A DNA stretch of 64,000 bases from Alcanivoracaceae bacterium (GTDB taxonomy: Bacteria; Pseudomonadota; Gammaproteobacteria; Xanthomonadales; Marinicellaceae): NCBI GenBank assembly GCA_016744455.1, contig JADGEI010000016.1:1-64000 (forward strand), given 5' to 3'. Below, in pieces: positions 55,544 through 64,000 of the stretch. A program made the position numbers and the translations under genes. The stretch's first letter is position 1; each line of letters opens with the position of its first letter. The notes under the pieces are model-generated. The model worked only from the letters and a program-made list of their open reading frames with translations. It was not told the origin of the DNA and did not search any database.

Positions 55544-55702
55544 AATTAACTTTTGATTTTATAAGTAGACATTACATCATAAATCTACAACTTTGATCTT
55601 ATTGATACAGATGTAAAACCCTCACTTATTTGAATGAAAGGCACATCTCAGGCATACACCATTATATTTCTTAACTAATTATTTTATCACTCTTTTATAA
55701 CT

Positions 55703-56287
55703 TTAATTAGCCTCACCTATACGCGTCAAATTCAGGGTTTTCTTTAAATCCATCATCATTTCTTCTGCATCTGAAAACATTTTCCAATCTTCTAATTGAT
55801 TAAAGCGAGTTGATTTTTCTCGTGCACTTTCTGCTAAAATAAATTTTTCACTGGTTAATGAATTCTCTGTTCTGATGATTTTAAATTGAGTAATTATTGT
55901 TTCAGAACTGTAATACAATTGACCTGTTAATCGTTTTTGTTCTAAATCGGCCATAAAATATTCTTCTTCAGCTTTAATAACATCAAATTTTTCAAGTGAA
56001 TCCATCAACTGAGTAATTTTACTTAACTGCTCTTGATTTAATTGACCACTAAATAGACCGGCTTTTTTCATATAAGTTGGACGATAAATTTCGATAACGC
56101 CATTTGCAAAGATTCTGATATTTGGAGTTAAATCAGGTTTTAACAGCTTGCTCGAATAAGACGTCATTTCTAAAATAAGGTTTTCATGTGCGTATGCAGA
56201 TGGAAACGAATTGATTAGCATCATCAATAACAATCCTAGAGTCCAAAATATTTTCTTGTAGTTTAATTGCATAGTATAAATATTCAT
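55703..56287 (-). CDS. Exported protein, unknown function
   Basis: A 194-residue protein with a signal peptide (about residues 15-33, cleavage after AYA). The mature part is charged and mixed alpha/beta (about 35-190) and has no Cys. I see no known domain. Start chosen at 56287: this ATG has a perfect AAGGAG ribosome-binding site six bases upstream, while the longer frame to 56314 runs into the preceding gene. It follows the metzincin stop by one base, so it is cotranscribed with that protease and may be an inhibitor, chaperone or partner of it (inference from position only). Confidence 0.65.
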   Translation of the reverse strand: MNIYTMQLNYKKIFWTLGLLLMMLINSFPSAYAHENLILEMTSYSSKLLKPDLTPNIRIFANGVIEIYRPTYMKKAGLFSGQLNQEQLSKITQLMDSLEKFDVIKAEEEYFMADLEQKRLTGQLYYSSETIITQFKIIRTENSLTSEKFILAESAREKSTRFNQLEDWKMFSDAEEMMMDLKKTLNLTRIGEAN

Positions 56288-56288
56288 A

Positions 56289-57917
56289 TTATTCTCCTTC
56301 ATTCTCAAAACCATCCAAATAAATTAGTTCAATGAGAGCTTCATTAACCGTAACGGTAATGGTTTCACTATCAGTTAATAATCCTGTTCCATTGTCAGTG
56401 ACTATAACATCAAAACTGTAATCACCGGGGCCTTGTGTTTCGGTTGGCGTGAAACTAAATTCACCACCTGTAGTAATACTCGCACCAGTGGGTTCGCCGG
56501 ATAAACTGAAGGTTAAAGTATCGACAGGCAAATCAGCATCTGTGGCGGTCGCTGTGAAATTCAAAGTGGTCAATTCCGTAACCGACTGATTACCAATGAT
56601 TGCAAGAACAGGAGCAGTATTGCCACTATTAACTAATACATTAACGATACCATAACTACATGTATTGGTTGCGCCACCATCGTCTACACATGTTTTGTAC
56701 ACAAATAAATCAGGGTCTGAAGAACCACTAGTATGTGTGTAGCTGAATGTACCATCAGTATTTAAAGTAACATTTCCATTCAATGGCTCTCTAAATACGC
56801 CAGTCGACATATTAACAGGCAATAAATCTGGATGTGTATCATTATCGAGTAACGAATCTGATCCTCCATCAACGAGCATTACAGTTCCACCAATGATAAC
56901 AGTAAGCTGGTCTGTGACCGGTGTTGGAACTCTCTTACTAGTGAAAAACCAATTAACAGCTTCATTGTATCGAACTGAAGCAGATGTAATCACAGCATTA
57001 TTACTGGCTAAAAATCCACCACCCGTTTGGCAAACTGCAAAACTTGTACTGGTATCAAGAGCAACCGATATATCACAGTCAACTGCATCAGAAACACCTC
57101 CATATACCAGGTTAACGGAATAATCATCTGTAGTATCAGAAATGCGATCAATACCTGTTCTTGCAAAAAGCAGTGTATTTACATCATCACCAACCAGTGC
57201 ACGTTGATCTTCATCTGATCCTTGGCCTTGCTGCATGGTTGCCTCAGTTGAAGGCAAACCAAAAAGACTAGAAACTGTACGATCAGCATTTGCTGCAAAA
57301 TTGTTTCCTGTAGGCAAGTCATTCAAATCTCTTGAAAAATTGCTTTGATTCACTGCGCCATTTGGCGTCACAAAGGGGTTGTTTGAGTCTGTCAAAAACC
57401 AATGTAAATTAATATCATCACCTCTCACGTCATCAGAAGATCCTCGAACACCATCCATACCACTATTTATATCAAAAACCGCATTAGTCCCTTCTGCTGC
57501 TTTAGTATAGTTGGTATCACTTCCTGAAAGCCCTGACTCTCCTGCTGCATTGGGATGTGCCATGCCGATGCAATGCCCCACCTCATGTAACAACGCTGAT
57601 TCAATATCTATCGCCCCTGAAGGTATATCGTTATCTGAGCCCAAAAGCAAATTACCCTCAATAGCCACTAACTGATTATAGCGGTCTATGCTGTTTTGAA
57701 CGGGAATTTCTAGGTTAGCAGCTGAAGTTGAACCAACCACAATACAAACTTTATTCGTAACTACGCCACCCAATCCATTATAGTTTTTTGGGTGAGTCAC
57801 CAAATCAACACCATTTGCCTCTCCAGCAAATATATAAGCCCCTGCATGTAGGTCTCCACCAATAAGAGGCAATATATAAATAAGTCCTAGTACTGATATT
57901 TTGTTAATTAACTTCAT
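56289..57917 (-). CDS. Secreted metzincin-type metalloprotease with cadherin-like domain and C-terminal tag
   Basis: A 542-residue exported protein (signal peptide about residues 1-26). The zinc motif HExxHxxGxxH is present as HEVGHCIGMAH at residues 111-121, which classes it as a metzincin (matrixin-like). The middle contains Cys pairs and a VLVNSGNT boundary. Residues about 445-525 are a cadherin/Ig-like domain (NTAPVLAIIGNQSVTELTTL ... YSFDVIVTDNG) common in secreted bacterial proteins. It ends LIYLDGFENEGE, a version of the GFE-type tag followed by four residues. It is first in a pair with 55703. The substrate is unknown. Confidence 0.85.
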   Translation of the reverse strand: MKLINKISVLGLIYILPLIGGDLHAGAYIFAGEANGVDLVTHPKNYNGLGGVVTNKVCIVVGSTSAANLEIPVQNSIDRYNQLVAIEGNLLLGSDNDIPSGAIDIESALLHEVGHCIGMAHPNAAGESGLSGSDTNYTKAAEGTNAVFDINSGMDGVRGSSDDVRGDDINLHWFLTDSNNPFVTPNGAVNQSNFSRDLNDLPTGNNFAANADRTVSSLFGLPSTEATMQQGQGSDEDQRALVGDDVNTLLFARTGIDRISDTTDDYSVNLVYGGVSDAVDCDISVALDTSTSFAVCQTGGGFLASNNAVITSASVRYNEAVNWFFTSKRVPTPVTDQLTVIIGGTVMLVDGGSDSLLDNDTHPDLLPVNMSTGVFREPLNGNVTLNTDGTFSYTHTSGSSDPDLFVYKTCVDDGGATNTCSYGIVNVLVNSGNTAPVLAIIGNQSVTELTTLNFTATATDADLPVDTLTFSLSGEPTGASITTGGEFSFTPTETQGPGDYSFDVIVTDNGTGLLTDSETITVTVNEALIELIYLDGFENEGE

Positions 57918-58682
57918 TAATATTTAAACCCTCTGTATTCATTAGTAATTAAGTAAACCTAACTAACATACTATTCTCATACTAATATATTGTCAATTTC
58001 TAACAGCTCCATACGTGCTAAAAACGATAGTTAAAATAAGATTTCCAAATTGTACTACCCACGTTTCCGTGAACACTTAGCTTGCTCTCATTGTTTGGTT
58101 TTCAATTGCCTCAGGGCTAAATTTCCCAATTCATGACTGAATGAATCTTTACCTATATCTGCCATCCGCATTCAAATAAAAACTCTTTTTTTTTGTCCAT
58201 ACAACACACCAAAACACGTTGCTGTGTTTTGGTAAATAGTGCATCACCGATAATTGATTGGTACATAAATTATAACAATTTTCAGACCCGACAAGGGTAC
58301 TATGATCTTTTATTGGTCTTGTCGAATGTTATTATTTTAATTCATACGCATTTTAAATTAAATGGCTGACATGAATCGTTTAAAATTCTAATGAAAAGAA
58401 AAGTGGCTTGATATATCTCCAAAATACTGGACGAAAAAATATCAAGAAAATATGCACCAGTTATAATACAGTTTAACCATTATTCTATTTACGGCGAAAT
58501 ACGCCGCATGTAATTTAGATGAATTCACCCTAATAAACCTATTTAATGATAATGTTATGGTTTCAAATCCGTTTATTCAAAATTAAAACCATTGGGTTTA
58601 TCAATTAGCTTGAATAATAAGGTGACTGATATATAAAATAACCTCAACACTTTCTCATAATCATATTTACAAATTATAAAAC
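57918..58682. other. Long non-coding gap with three hairpins
   Basis: This 765-base gap lies between divergent genes and has no convincing open frame. Inverted repeats: 58208-58217/58224-58233 (ACCAAAACAC/GTGTTTTGGT, perfect 10 bp, 6-base loop), 58289-58295/58318-58324 (CGACAAG/CTTGTCG) and 58492-58496/58502-58506 (CGGCG/CGCCG). None is followed by a U-run. A TATAAT lies at 58462-58467, 25 bases before the GC hairpin. Either long control regions or an unannotated small RNA could explain it. Confidence 0.4.
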
Positions 58683-59201
58683 ATGAATAACAAAAAACCA
58701 GTCAATCAAAAATTCCGAACAGTACACCGTTATGTAGGTAACTTCCTAGCAGGCATAATGGCCGTTTATGCCATTAGTGGTATCGTATTAATTTTTCGTG
58801 ATACAAATTTTCTGAAAAGCGAACATCAAATCGAAAAAGTGTTGAAACCAAACATCCGTACGGAAAATTTAGCCAAAGAATTAAAGGTGAGAAGCTTACA
58901 AAACCTCAAAGAAAATGCAGATACCATTTCATTCAAAAATGGCACATACAACAAAACAACAGGGTTAGCACAAATCTCGGTCATGAAGTTGCCAATGGTA
59001 TTAGATAAATTAACACATTTACACAAAGCAAAATCAGGAGACCCGTTGTATTGGTTTAACATCTTCTTTGGCATTTCGCTTCTGATATTGGTAATAACAT
59101 CATTTTGGATGTTCAGACCCAAAACCAGGATATTTACTAAAGGACTCTACTTTTCACTCTCGGGCATTGCACTGATCTTAGTTATGATATTTTATGGATA
59201 A
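58683..59201 (+). CDS. PepSY-associated membrane protein (short form)
   Basis: A 172-residue inner-membrane protein. It begins with the typical PepSY-TM start (FRTVHRYVGNFLAGIMAVYAISGIVLIFRD; helix about residues 18-38). A periplasmic PepSY-like region (about 45-115) contains the Lys/Leu-rich LDKLTHLHKA. Two further helices (about 122-140 and 150-170) close the protein. Full-size PepSY-TM proteins are longer, so this is a compact version. In other bacteria such proteins link to iron reduction or peptidase inhibition. Here it lies upstream of the RstAB-like system, but 400 bases away, so cotranscription is uncertain. Confidence 0.78.
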   Translation: MNNKKPVNQKFRTVHRYVGNFLAGIMAVYAISGIVLIFRDTNFLKSEHQIEKVLKPNIRTENLAKELKVRSLQNLKENADTISFKNGTYNKTTGLAQISVMKLPMVLDKLTHLHKAKSGDPLYWFNIFFGISLLILVITSFWMFRPKTRIFTKGLYFSLSGIALILVMIFYG

Positions 59202-59600
59202 GGTTAAAATGTAACCCTCCCACTTTTAATAATCTCTATTGATGAATCATTAAAAACAGCAAAAGAGTTGTTTAGCCATTTATGTAAGAATGCCGTCTAA
59301 CTTATTTTTTAAAACACATCGATTTATTCAAATATTATACCTGTTGCAATTTCTTTTATTTGATACACCCCCAACTGGATAAGAAAGAGTGGTTCACTTC
59401 ACACAACCCCTTTTTATAATGGCTTTAAGAGTCATGTTTGTAGGTTTGTCACAAACTGTCCCAATATTGTTATAGTAACTGCTATTCATTTCGATTAAAC
59501 TGCTGTTACGTAAGAATCTAAATACATTTAAACACCCAAACAATTGACCAAGACGAATGCTTAGATTAATAAAAAACCAAATATCTAAAATAAAATCACC
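59202..59600. other. Non-coding gap with promoter for the two-component operon
   Basis: This 399-base gap contains no open frame. The best promoter match is TTGTCA (59446-59451) with TATAGT (59471-59476), spacer 19, giving a leader of about 115 bases before the regulator ATG at 59601. A box-like GTAACTGCTATTC and GTTACGTAAG pair follows (about 59475-59515), a possible autoregulation site. Confidence 0.4.
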
Positions 59601-60290
59601 ATGAAAAATGAAATTCTTTTAGTTGAAGATGATATCGAACTGGCGATTTTGGTTAGGGATTATTTAACCAAAAATGGCTTTTCAGTCAATATGATTCATA
59701 ATGGTACAGATGCAGTTACAGCTATTCAGCAGACTTTACCGGACTTGGTTGTATTGGATATTATGCTGCCAGATAAAAACGGTAATGAAGTGTGTCGCGA
59801 AGTGCGTAGTTTTTATCAAGGAGCGATTCTGATGCTAACTGCTTTAGATGATGATATGGATCAGATGTTAGGTTTGGAACTAGGTGCTGATGACTACATC
59901 ATTAAACCGGTTCAACCACGTTTACTTTTGACCCGAATTCGAACCATTTTACGCAGAATGGCTCAACACGAACCTTCGAATAACACTATTATTAATGCAG
60001 GAGAACTTCATATAGATTCGGCAAACAGACTCGTTAAAGTGGCTGGCAAAAGCGTTGACTTAACCTCGGCGGAGTTTGAATTATTGTTGTTGTTATCACA
60101 AGAAATTGGTCAAGTCGTTGATCGTAACTCTATTGTTCAGGAACTCAGGGGGTTTGAGTACGATGGTTTAGATCGTTCAATTGATCGCCGTATATCACGA
60201 TTAAGAAAAAAACTATCAGCTAATTCAAAAACTGAATTAATCAAAACCATACGCGGCAAGGGCTATCAACTCTGTGCTGGTGAACAATAA
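59601..60290 (+). CDS. OmpR/PhoB-family response regulator, RstA-like
   Basis: A 229-residue regulator. The receiver has the acidic pocket (VEDDIE), phospho-acceptor Asp in VVLDIMLPDKNG (about residue 53), the Thr in LMLTALDDD and the Lys in YIIKPVQP. The C-terminal winged helix (about 130-228) has DLTSAEFELLLLLSQEIGQVVDRNSI and DRRISRLRKKL...RGKGYQL. The receiver and the Asp-Met-Asp after the switch resemble E. coli RstA more than PhoP or OmpR. It is the first gene of a pair with the histidine kinase at 60304. Signal and regulon are unknown. Confidence 0.88.
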   Translation: MKNEILLVEDDIELAILVRDYLTKNGFSVNMIHNGTDAVTAIQQTLPDLVVLDIMLPDKNGNEVCREVRSFYQGAILMLTALDDDMDQMLGLELGADDYIIKPVQPRLLLTRIRTILRRMAQHEPSNNTIINAGELHIDSANRLVKVAGKSVDLTSAEFELLLLLSQEIGQVVDRNSIVQELRGFEYDGLDRSIDRRISRLRKKLSANSKTELIKTIRGKGYQLCAGEQ

Positions 60291-60303
60291 TTGTAAACTC
60301 ATT

Positions 60304-61890
60304 ATGTTAAAAGCCCTTATAAAACTATGTCTGCTGGTAATCTTGCCAGTAATCTATTTATTGGTAGCTAATAGCTATAATCCATTACAGATTTATAATT
60401 ACTGGTTACAGGAAAAAATAACGGAAGATGTTTATCAAGGTATTTATCACGAAATTGAAAGGCAATTATTGACCATTGATGAAAATCAATGGAACAGTAA
60501 AGTAAATGAAATTGCAGAAAATTTTAATACCGAAATTCAGTTCAAGAAAATTGACCAAATTGTCAAAGAGGGTAATCAGCAATCGCGATTAATTTCTGGT
60601 GAATATGTGTCCCTAGGAAACGAACAAGGCTCAGTGGCATTGAGAATTGCAGATACAGACTGGGCAATTGCCATAGCAAATAATACAACCTTTCTTCAAA
60701 ACACATACATTGAAGCCAGCGGCCCCATTTACCTATTTCAAAACGCTTTAGATGAAATCCCCAACTCGCAACTAGAAAAGAGTATAGTTGAACTTGAATC
60801 GAGATTTCAGGTACAAATTGAAATACTTACAGATGCAAAACTAACTGAAATTAATGCAACACAGAAAGTATATCAGTATAAAAATCTGACTTGGACAAAG
60901 GATGAAAACGAGGACGAGGTGTTTCTAATTAAAACTCAAAATGGCAGAACCTTAATCTTGAGTCTAGAAAGAGACCAATTCATACTAGCATCCGCTATGT
61001 TTATCCCATTTTTTTTGATGGTGTTATTTGTCTGTGCAGGCCTTTTAATGTGGTTATGGCCCTTGTGGAAGGATCACAAATCACTCACTCAAACAGCAAA
61101 AAATTTCGGAACTGGGCACTTAGATGCCCGTGCACGTGTACGCAAAGGTTCTTTTACGGCCGAATTAAGCACGTCATTTAATCGCATGGCCGAGAATATT
61201 AGAAATTTAATTCAATCCAATCAAAGTTTAACCAATGCAGTTGCTCATGACTTACGAACACCAATGGCTAGACTAAGATTTGCGAATGATATTTTAAAAT
61301 CAGGCAATTGTGATGCAGAGGAAATAGCCCGATATCGTCAAACGATTAACTCCAGTATTGAAGCCTTAGAATACCTGGTTACTCAGACACTACACTACTC
61401 CAGATACAACCGTTCAACAGACATTAATCATTTCAGAAATATTCATTTTGCAGTTGAGGTCTTGGAGGAAGTGGAACACTATCAGTTTGATCATGAAAAT
61501 ATTGTATATGAAACCAATATTGACGATGTATTGTTAAAAACACAACAATTTGTTGATGACAGAGCGCTTAAGCGTGCGTTGGTTAATCTTTTGAATAACG
61601 CCACAAAACACGCAAAGTCTCGTGTCTTAGTTAGTTTTACCCAGCAACTTAATGAATTTGCATTAATCGTTGAGGACGATGGAGAAGGGATTGCCCAACA
61701 AAATTACGAAAGAGTTTTTCAGCCCTATAAACAACTCGCTAATAAACAAAGAGATACAGCAGAAGGTGTGGGGTTGGGATTAGCTATTGTGAAGCAGATT
61801 GCAAGTTGGCATAACGGTGAAATACGAATCAAACGATCAGATTTAGGTGGTGCATGTTTTACACTCAGTTGGACAGCGGTTAAACCTTAA
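60304..61890 (+). CDS. Sensor histidine kinase, RstB-like
   Basis: A 528-residue membrane kinase. Helix 1 covers about residues 2-20, a periplasmic sensor domain about 25-225, helix 2 about 228-250, and HAMP about 250-305. The HisKA H-box is AVAHDLRTPMARLRF (phospho-His about 316), followed by N box NLLNNATKHAKS, G1 DDGEGIAQ and G2 GVGLGLAIVKQ. A longer frame opens at a GTG (60274) inside the response regulator gene. ATG 60304 fits better, with the usual short N-region before helix 1, though it lacks a clear ribosome-binding site and may be coupled to the upstream stop at 60290. Confidence 0.87.
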   Translation: MLKALIKLCLLVILPVIYLLVANSYNPLQIYNYWLQEKITEDVYQGIYHEIERQLLTIDENQWNSKVNEIAENFNTEIQFKKIDQIVKEGNQQSRLISGEYVSLGNEQGSVALRIADTDWAIAIANNTTFLQNTYIEASGPIYLFQNALDEIPNSQLEKSIVELESRFQVQIEILTDAKLTEINATQKVYQYKNLTWTKDENEDEVFLIKTQNGRTLILSLERDQFILASAMFIPFFLMVLFVCAGLLMWLWPLWKDHKSLTQTAKNFGTGHLDARARVRKGSFTAELSTSFNRMAENIRNLIQSNQSLTNAVAHDLRTPMARLRFANDILKSGNCDAEEIARYRQTINSSIEALEYLVTQTLHYSRYNRSTDINHFRNIHFAVEVLEEVEHYQFDHENIVYETNIDDVLLKTQQFVDDRALKRALVNLLNNATKHAKSRVLVSFTQQLNEFALIVEDDGEGIAQQNYERVFQPYKQLANKQRDTAEGVGLGLAIVKQIASWHNGEIRIKRSDLGGACFTLSWTAVKP

Positions 61891-62072
61891 CCACATCTAG
61901 CAAATCAGATTAAATGTTTAAAATGATTGTCAACTTACAAAACCTTGACTCAAACGGTCACAAAACTACTCAATAACGTCACTGAATAACAGAGTCTTAC
62001 TGATTACAATTGGTGTTGTATATTTCTATATGCATATATACATACACTACAATTTAACAATTAAAAACTATT

Positions 62073-62100
62073 AGAGAGTTTTGCAAAGCTCTCTTTTTTT
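62073..62100 (+). terminator. Hairpin with U-run just before the protease/beta-lactamase-like gene
   Basis: AGAGAG (62073-62078) and CTCTCT (62089-62094) pair, followed by a T-run to 62100. The ribosome-binding site AGGAG of the next gene starts at 62101. It could end the two-component operon (stop at 61890) or act as an attenuator within the leader of the downstream gene. AT-rich promoter-like sequence lies upstream at about 62010-62050. Confidence 0.75.
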
Positions 62101-62116
62101 AGGAGATCTTAAAAAC

Positions 62117-64000
62117 ATGAAAATTAAACTAACTTTGTTGTTTTTCATAATAACTTTATCAACAACAACACTTTCAATGGTCGTCCGCCATGATGTGGAC
62201 CCAGATCTTTACCTGGCAAATGAAAGTGAATACCCTGCTGTTTTTCCCGTTCGGATAAATGGCAAGAGGAAAGAATGTGTTGCCACATTAATTGGCCCTA
62301 AGTGGGCTATTACTGCTGGGCATTGTACGGTGTTGGTTGACCTAAGCAATAAAGAACCTTATCAAGTATTAATCAATAAAAAACATTACGATGTTAAGTC
62401 AGTTCATATTCATCCTGAATTTGGAGAAGTGAAAGGTGTACGTGATGAGAATGGAAAGCTCATTGATATTATTATGAATCCAAAAAACATGAGTTATGAT
62501 GTTGCATTAATTGAGTTAGGCAAGGCAGTTGATGATGTCAAGCCGATTGATTTGTACACAAAGAAAGATGAAATAAACAAAGAAATATTGATGTTAGGTT
62601 GGGGTGATTATGCAAATGGTAAAAATGGAACGGTAAGAGATGAAGCTATTAATGATGGCCAATTCAGAAAAGCATACAATTTAATTGAGGGTATAGACGA
62701 CAACTATCTGACTTTTAGTTTTGATTATCCAAACTCAGCCAATACACACAAATTAGAAGGTGTAAACGGCCCAGGTGACAGCGGTGGTCCAGCCTTGATA
62801 GAAAAAGATAATAAAACGTATATTGCAGGTGTCAGCTCAAGGGGATATTACCTAAATGAAGACGCTGATTATGTAGCAGAAGGGAAATACGGTTGGGTTG
62901 AAAATTATGTTCGTATATGCACAACAATAAGTTGGTTAAGGAAAGTAATGAATCAAAATGCTATTAGAACATTAAAAAAATATGCTGGAGACTATATGTT
63001 TGAACCAGCAGGTGTCGTAATAAATATTTATACAAAAGCAAAAGAAAATGATACTAAACTCTATTTTAGAGCATTTGGTGAAGGAGAAAGTGAGTTAATT
63101 GTAACAGGAGAAAAAAACACATTTTCTTTTAAAACCGAAGAAGAAATTAAAGTAGAATTTAAAAATCTAGAAAATGGTGTTTTTAAGGAATTAAACCTAA
63201 TACAACCTGACGAAACAATAAACGCAATTCGTATGGAAACTGAAGATTTAACCACAATTGATAAAAAACTCATTAAAAGAGGCTTTTCAGGTGTTGTTTT
63301 AGTCACTCAAAATGACAAAATTTTATTTAATAAGGCATATGGAAGAAAAAATAGTAAAGAAAATGGGCTCAATGGCATAAACACGGTTTTCGATATTTGT
63401 TCTATTACCAAACAGTTTACTGGTGCAGGGATATTAAAATTATCAATGCAAAATAAGCTGTCTATAAATGATAAGCTATCAAAATACTTTGACACAGTCC
63501 CTAATGATAAAAAGAACATAACCATTCATCAATTACTCACTCACTCTTCAGGCTTGACAGCTGGGATTGGAGATGATTATGATACGATTACAGAAGAAGA
63601 ATTTCTAAAACAAGTATTTAAAAGCAAACTGATAAGCACAGCAGGGGAAGAATTTCATTATTCTAATATGGGTTATAGTTTACTCGCTTTAATAATTGAA
63701 AAAACCAGCGGAATGGATTATGAAACCTTTTTAAATATAACTCTTTTTAAACCTTTAAAAATGAAAAATACGGGTTATGTCATCCCAGATTGGAAAACAA
63801 ACGAAGTAGCTAATGGTTTTTTAGACGGTGTTGAAGCAAAAAAACCAAATGAAGAAAATTGGAGCAAACAAGGTCCATACCTCAATCTCAAAGGAAATGG
63901 AGGTATTTTAACAAGAGCAAGTGACTTATTGCTCTGGAGTCAATCGATAATTGACAGCACAGTACTAGATGAAGAATCAACATCTAAATACCTTTATCCA
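62117..64000 (+). CDS. Trypsin-like (S1) protease fused to serine beta-lactamase-like domain (cut by window end)
   Basis: An open frame of 628 codons that runs off the window without a stop. Signal peptide about residues 1-20. The S1 domain (about 38-285) has the complete triad: His69 (AITAGHC), Asp128 (YDVALIEL) and Ser222 (GPGDSGGPAL), with Cys56 and Cys70 placed for the classical disulfide. A linker region (about 290-385) follows. The second domain (from about 388) is a serine beta-lactamase/class C-like hydrolase with Ser429-x-x-Lys432 (CSITKQFT), THSSGL and Tyr515-Ser-Asn517 (HYSNMGYSLLA). The final KTG/HxG motif would lie past 64000. Such S1 plus class-C fusion is unusual. AGGAG precedes the ATG. 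Confidence 0.88.
   Translation, partial: MKIKLTLLFFIITLSTTTLSMVVRHDVDPDLYLANESEYPAVFPVRINGKRKECVATLIGPKWAITAGHCTVLVDLSNKEPYQVLINKKHYDVKSVHIHPEFGEVKGVRDENGKLIDIIMNPKNMSYDVALIELGKAVDDVKPIDLYTKKDEINKEILMLGWGDYANGKNGTVRDEAINDGQFRKAYNLIEGIDDNYLTFSFDYPNSANTHKLEGVNGPGDSGGPALIEKDNKTYIAGVSSRGYYLNEDADYVAEGKYGWVENYVRICTTISWLRKVMNQNAIRTLKKYAGDYMFEPAGVVINIYTKAKENDTKLYFRAFGEGESELIVTGEKNTFSFKTEEEIKVEFKNLENGVFKELNLIQPDETINAIRMETEDLTTIDKKLIKRGFSGVVLVTQNDKILFNKAYGRKNSKENGLNGINTVFDICSITKQFTGAGILKLSMQNKLSINDKLSKYFDTVPNDKKNITIHQLLTHSSGLTAGIGDDYDTITEEEFLKQVFKSKLISTAGEEFHYSNMGYSLLALIIEKTSGMDYETFLNITLFKPLKMKNTGYVIPDWKTNEVANGFLDGVEAKKPNEENWSKQGPYLNLKGNGGILTRASDLLLWSQSIIDSTVLDEESTSKYLYP

Overview
The window reads as a chromosomal segment of a low-GC, probably marine gammaproteobacterium. 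The evidence is the housekeeping content (TcdA, YchF, the rpoZ-spoT-ridA order, CtaA-CyoE, Ada, a RstA/RstB-like pair, HutF) and the many exported proteins. Four exported proteins carry a short hydrophobic-Asn/Asp-Gly/Asp-Phe-Glu/Asp tag at or near the C terminus (14875-15153, 41287-43722, 45904-47661, 56289-57917). I associate this tag with Marinicella and its relatives. That placement is an inference from memory, not a database result. No rRNA, tRNA, IS element, prophage or CRISPR array was seen.

Layout. 0.3-4.3 kb: small secreted proteins, a ricin-like protein and a membrane TPR protein. 4.5-13.6 kb: cupin, DUF1272, EamA exporter, TcdA, then TatD-CyoE-CtaA with a class II glutamine amidotransferase and a SCO-like protein, then an SDR. 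13.6-24.3 kb: exported structural proteins and a hydrolase block (M14 carboxypeptidase, lipase-like hydrolase, an M1-M28-PDZ fusion, an M16 protease). 24.7-29.8 kb: Ada, a MarR-GNAT pair, two more GNATs and an amino-acid dehydrogenase. 29.9-34.8 kb: GST-like protein, CoxE-type VWA + MoxR ATPase + glutaredoxin, YchF. 34.8-41.2 kb: LytTR regulator, a dioxygenase-thioredoxin-like fusion, HutF, rpoZ-spoT-ridA. 41.3-52.0 kb: S8 protease, membrane wHTH-TPR regulator, beta-helix protein, DUF885 protein, DUF2161 nuclease-fold protein, LCAT-like lipase. 52.2-58.0 kb: IPTL-type surface protein with a collagen-like protein, CoA-transferase, secreted metzincin. 58.7-64.0 kb: PepSY-like protein, RstAB-like two-component system, and a gene cut by the window end that joins a trypsin-like domain to a serine beta-lactamase-like domain.

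Together the genes suggest a heterotrophic, protein-degrading lifestyle. At least seven exported or periplasmic peptidase-type proteins are present, alongside envelope decoration proteins and membrane-tethered TPR sensors. The most unusual items are the protease/beta-lactamase-like fusion, the M1-M28-PDZ fusion, the intradiol-dioxygenase/CxxC fusion, a perfect hairpin over the spoT start codon, helically phased direct repeats before the beta-helix gene, and two families of degenerate intergenic repeats.
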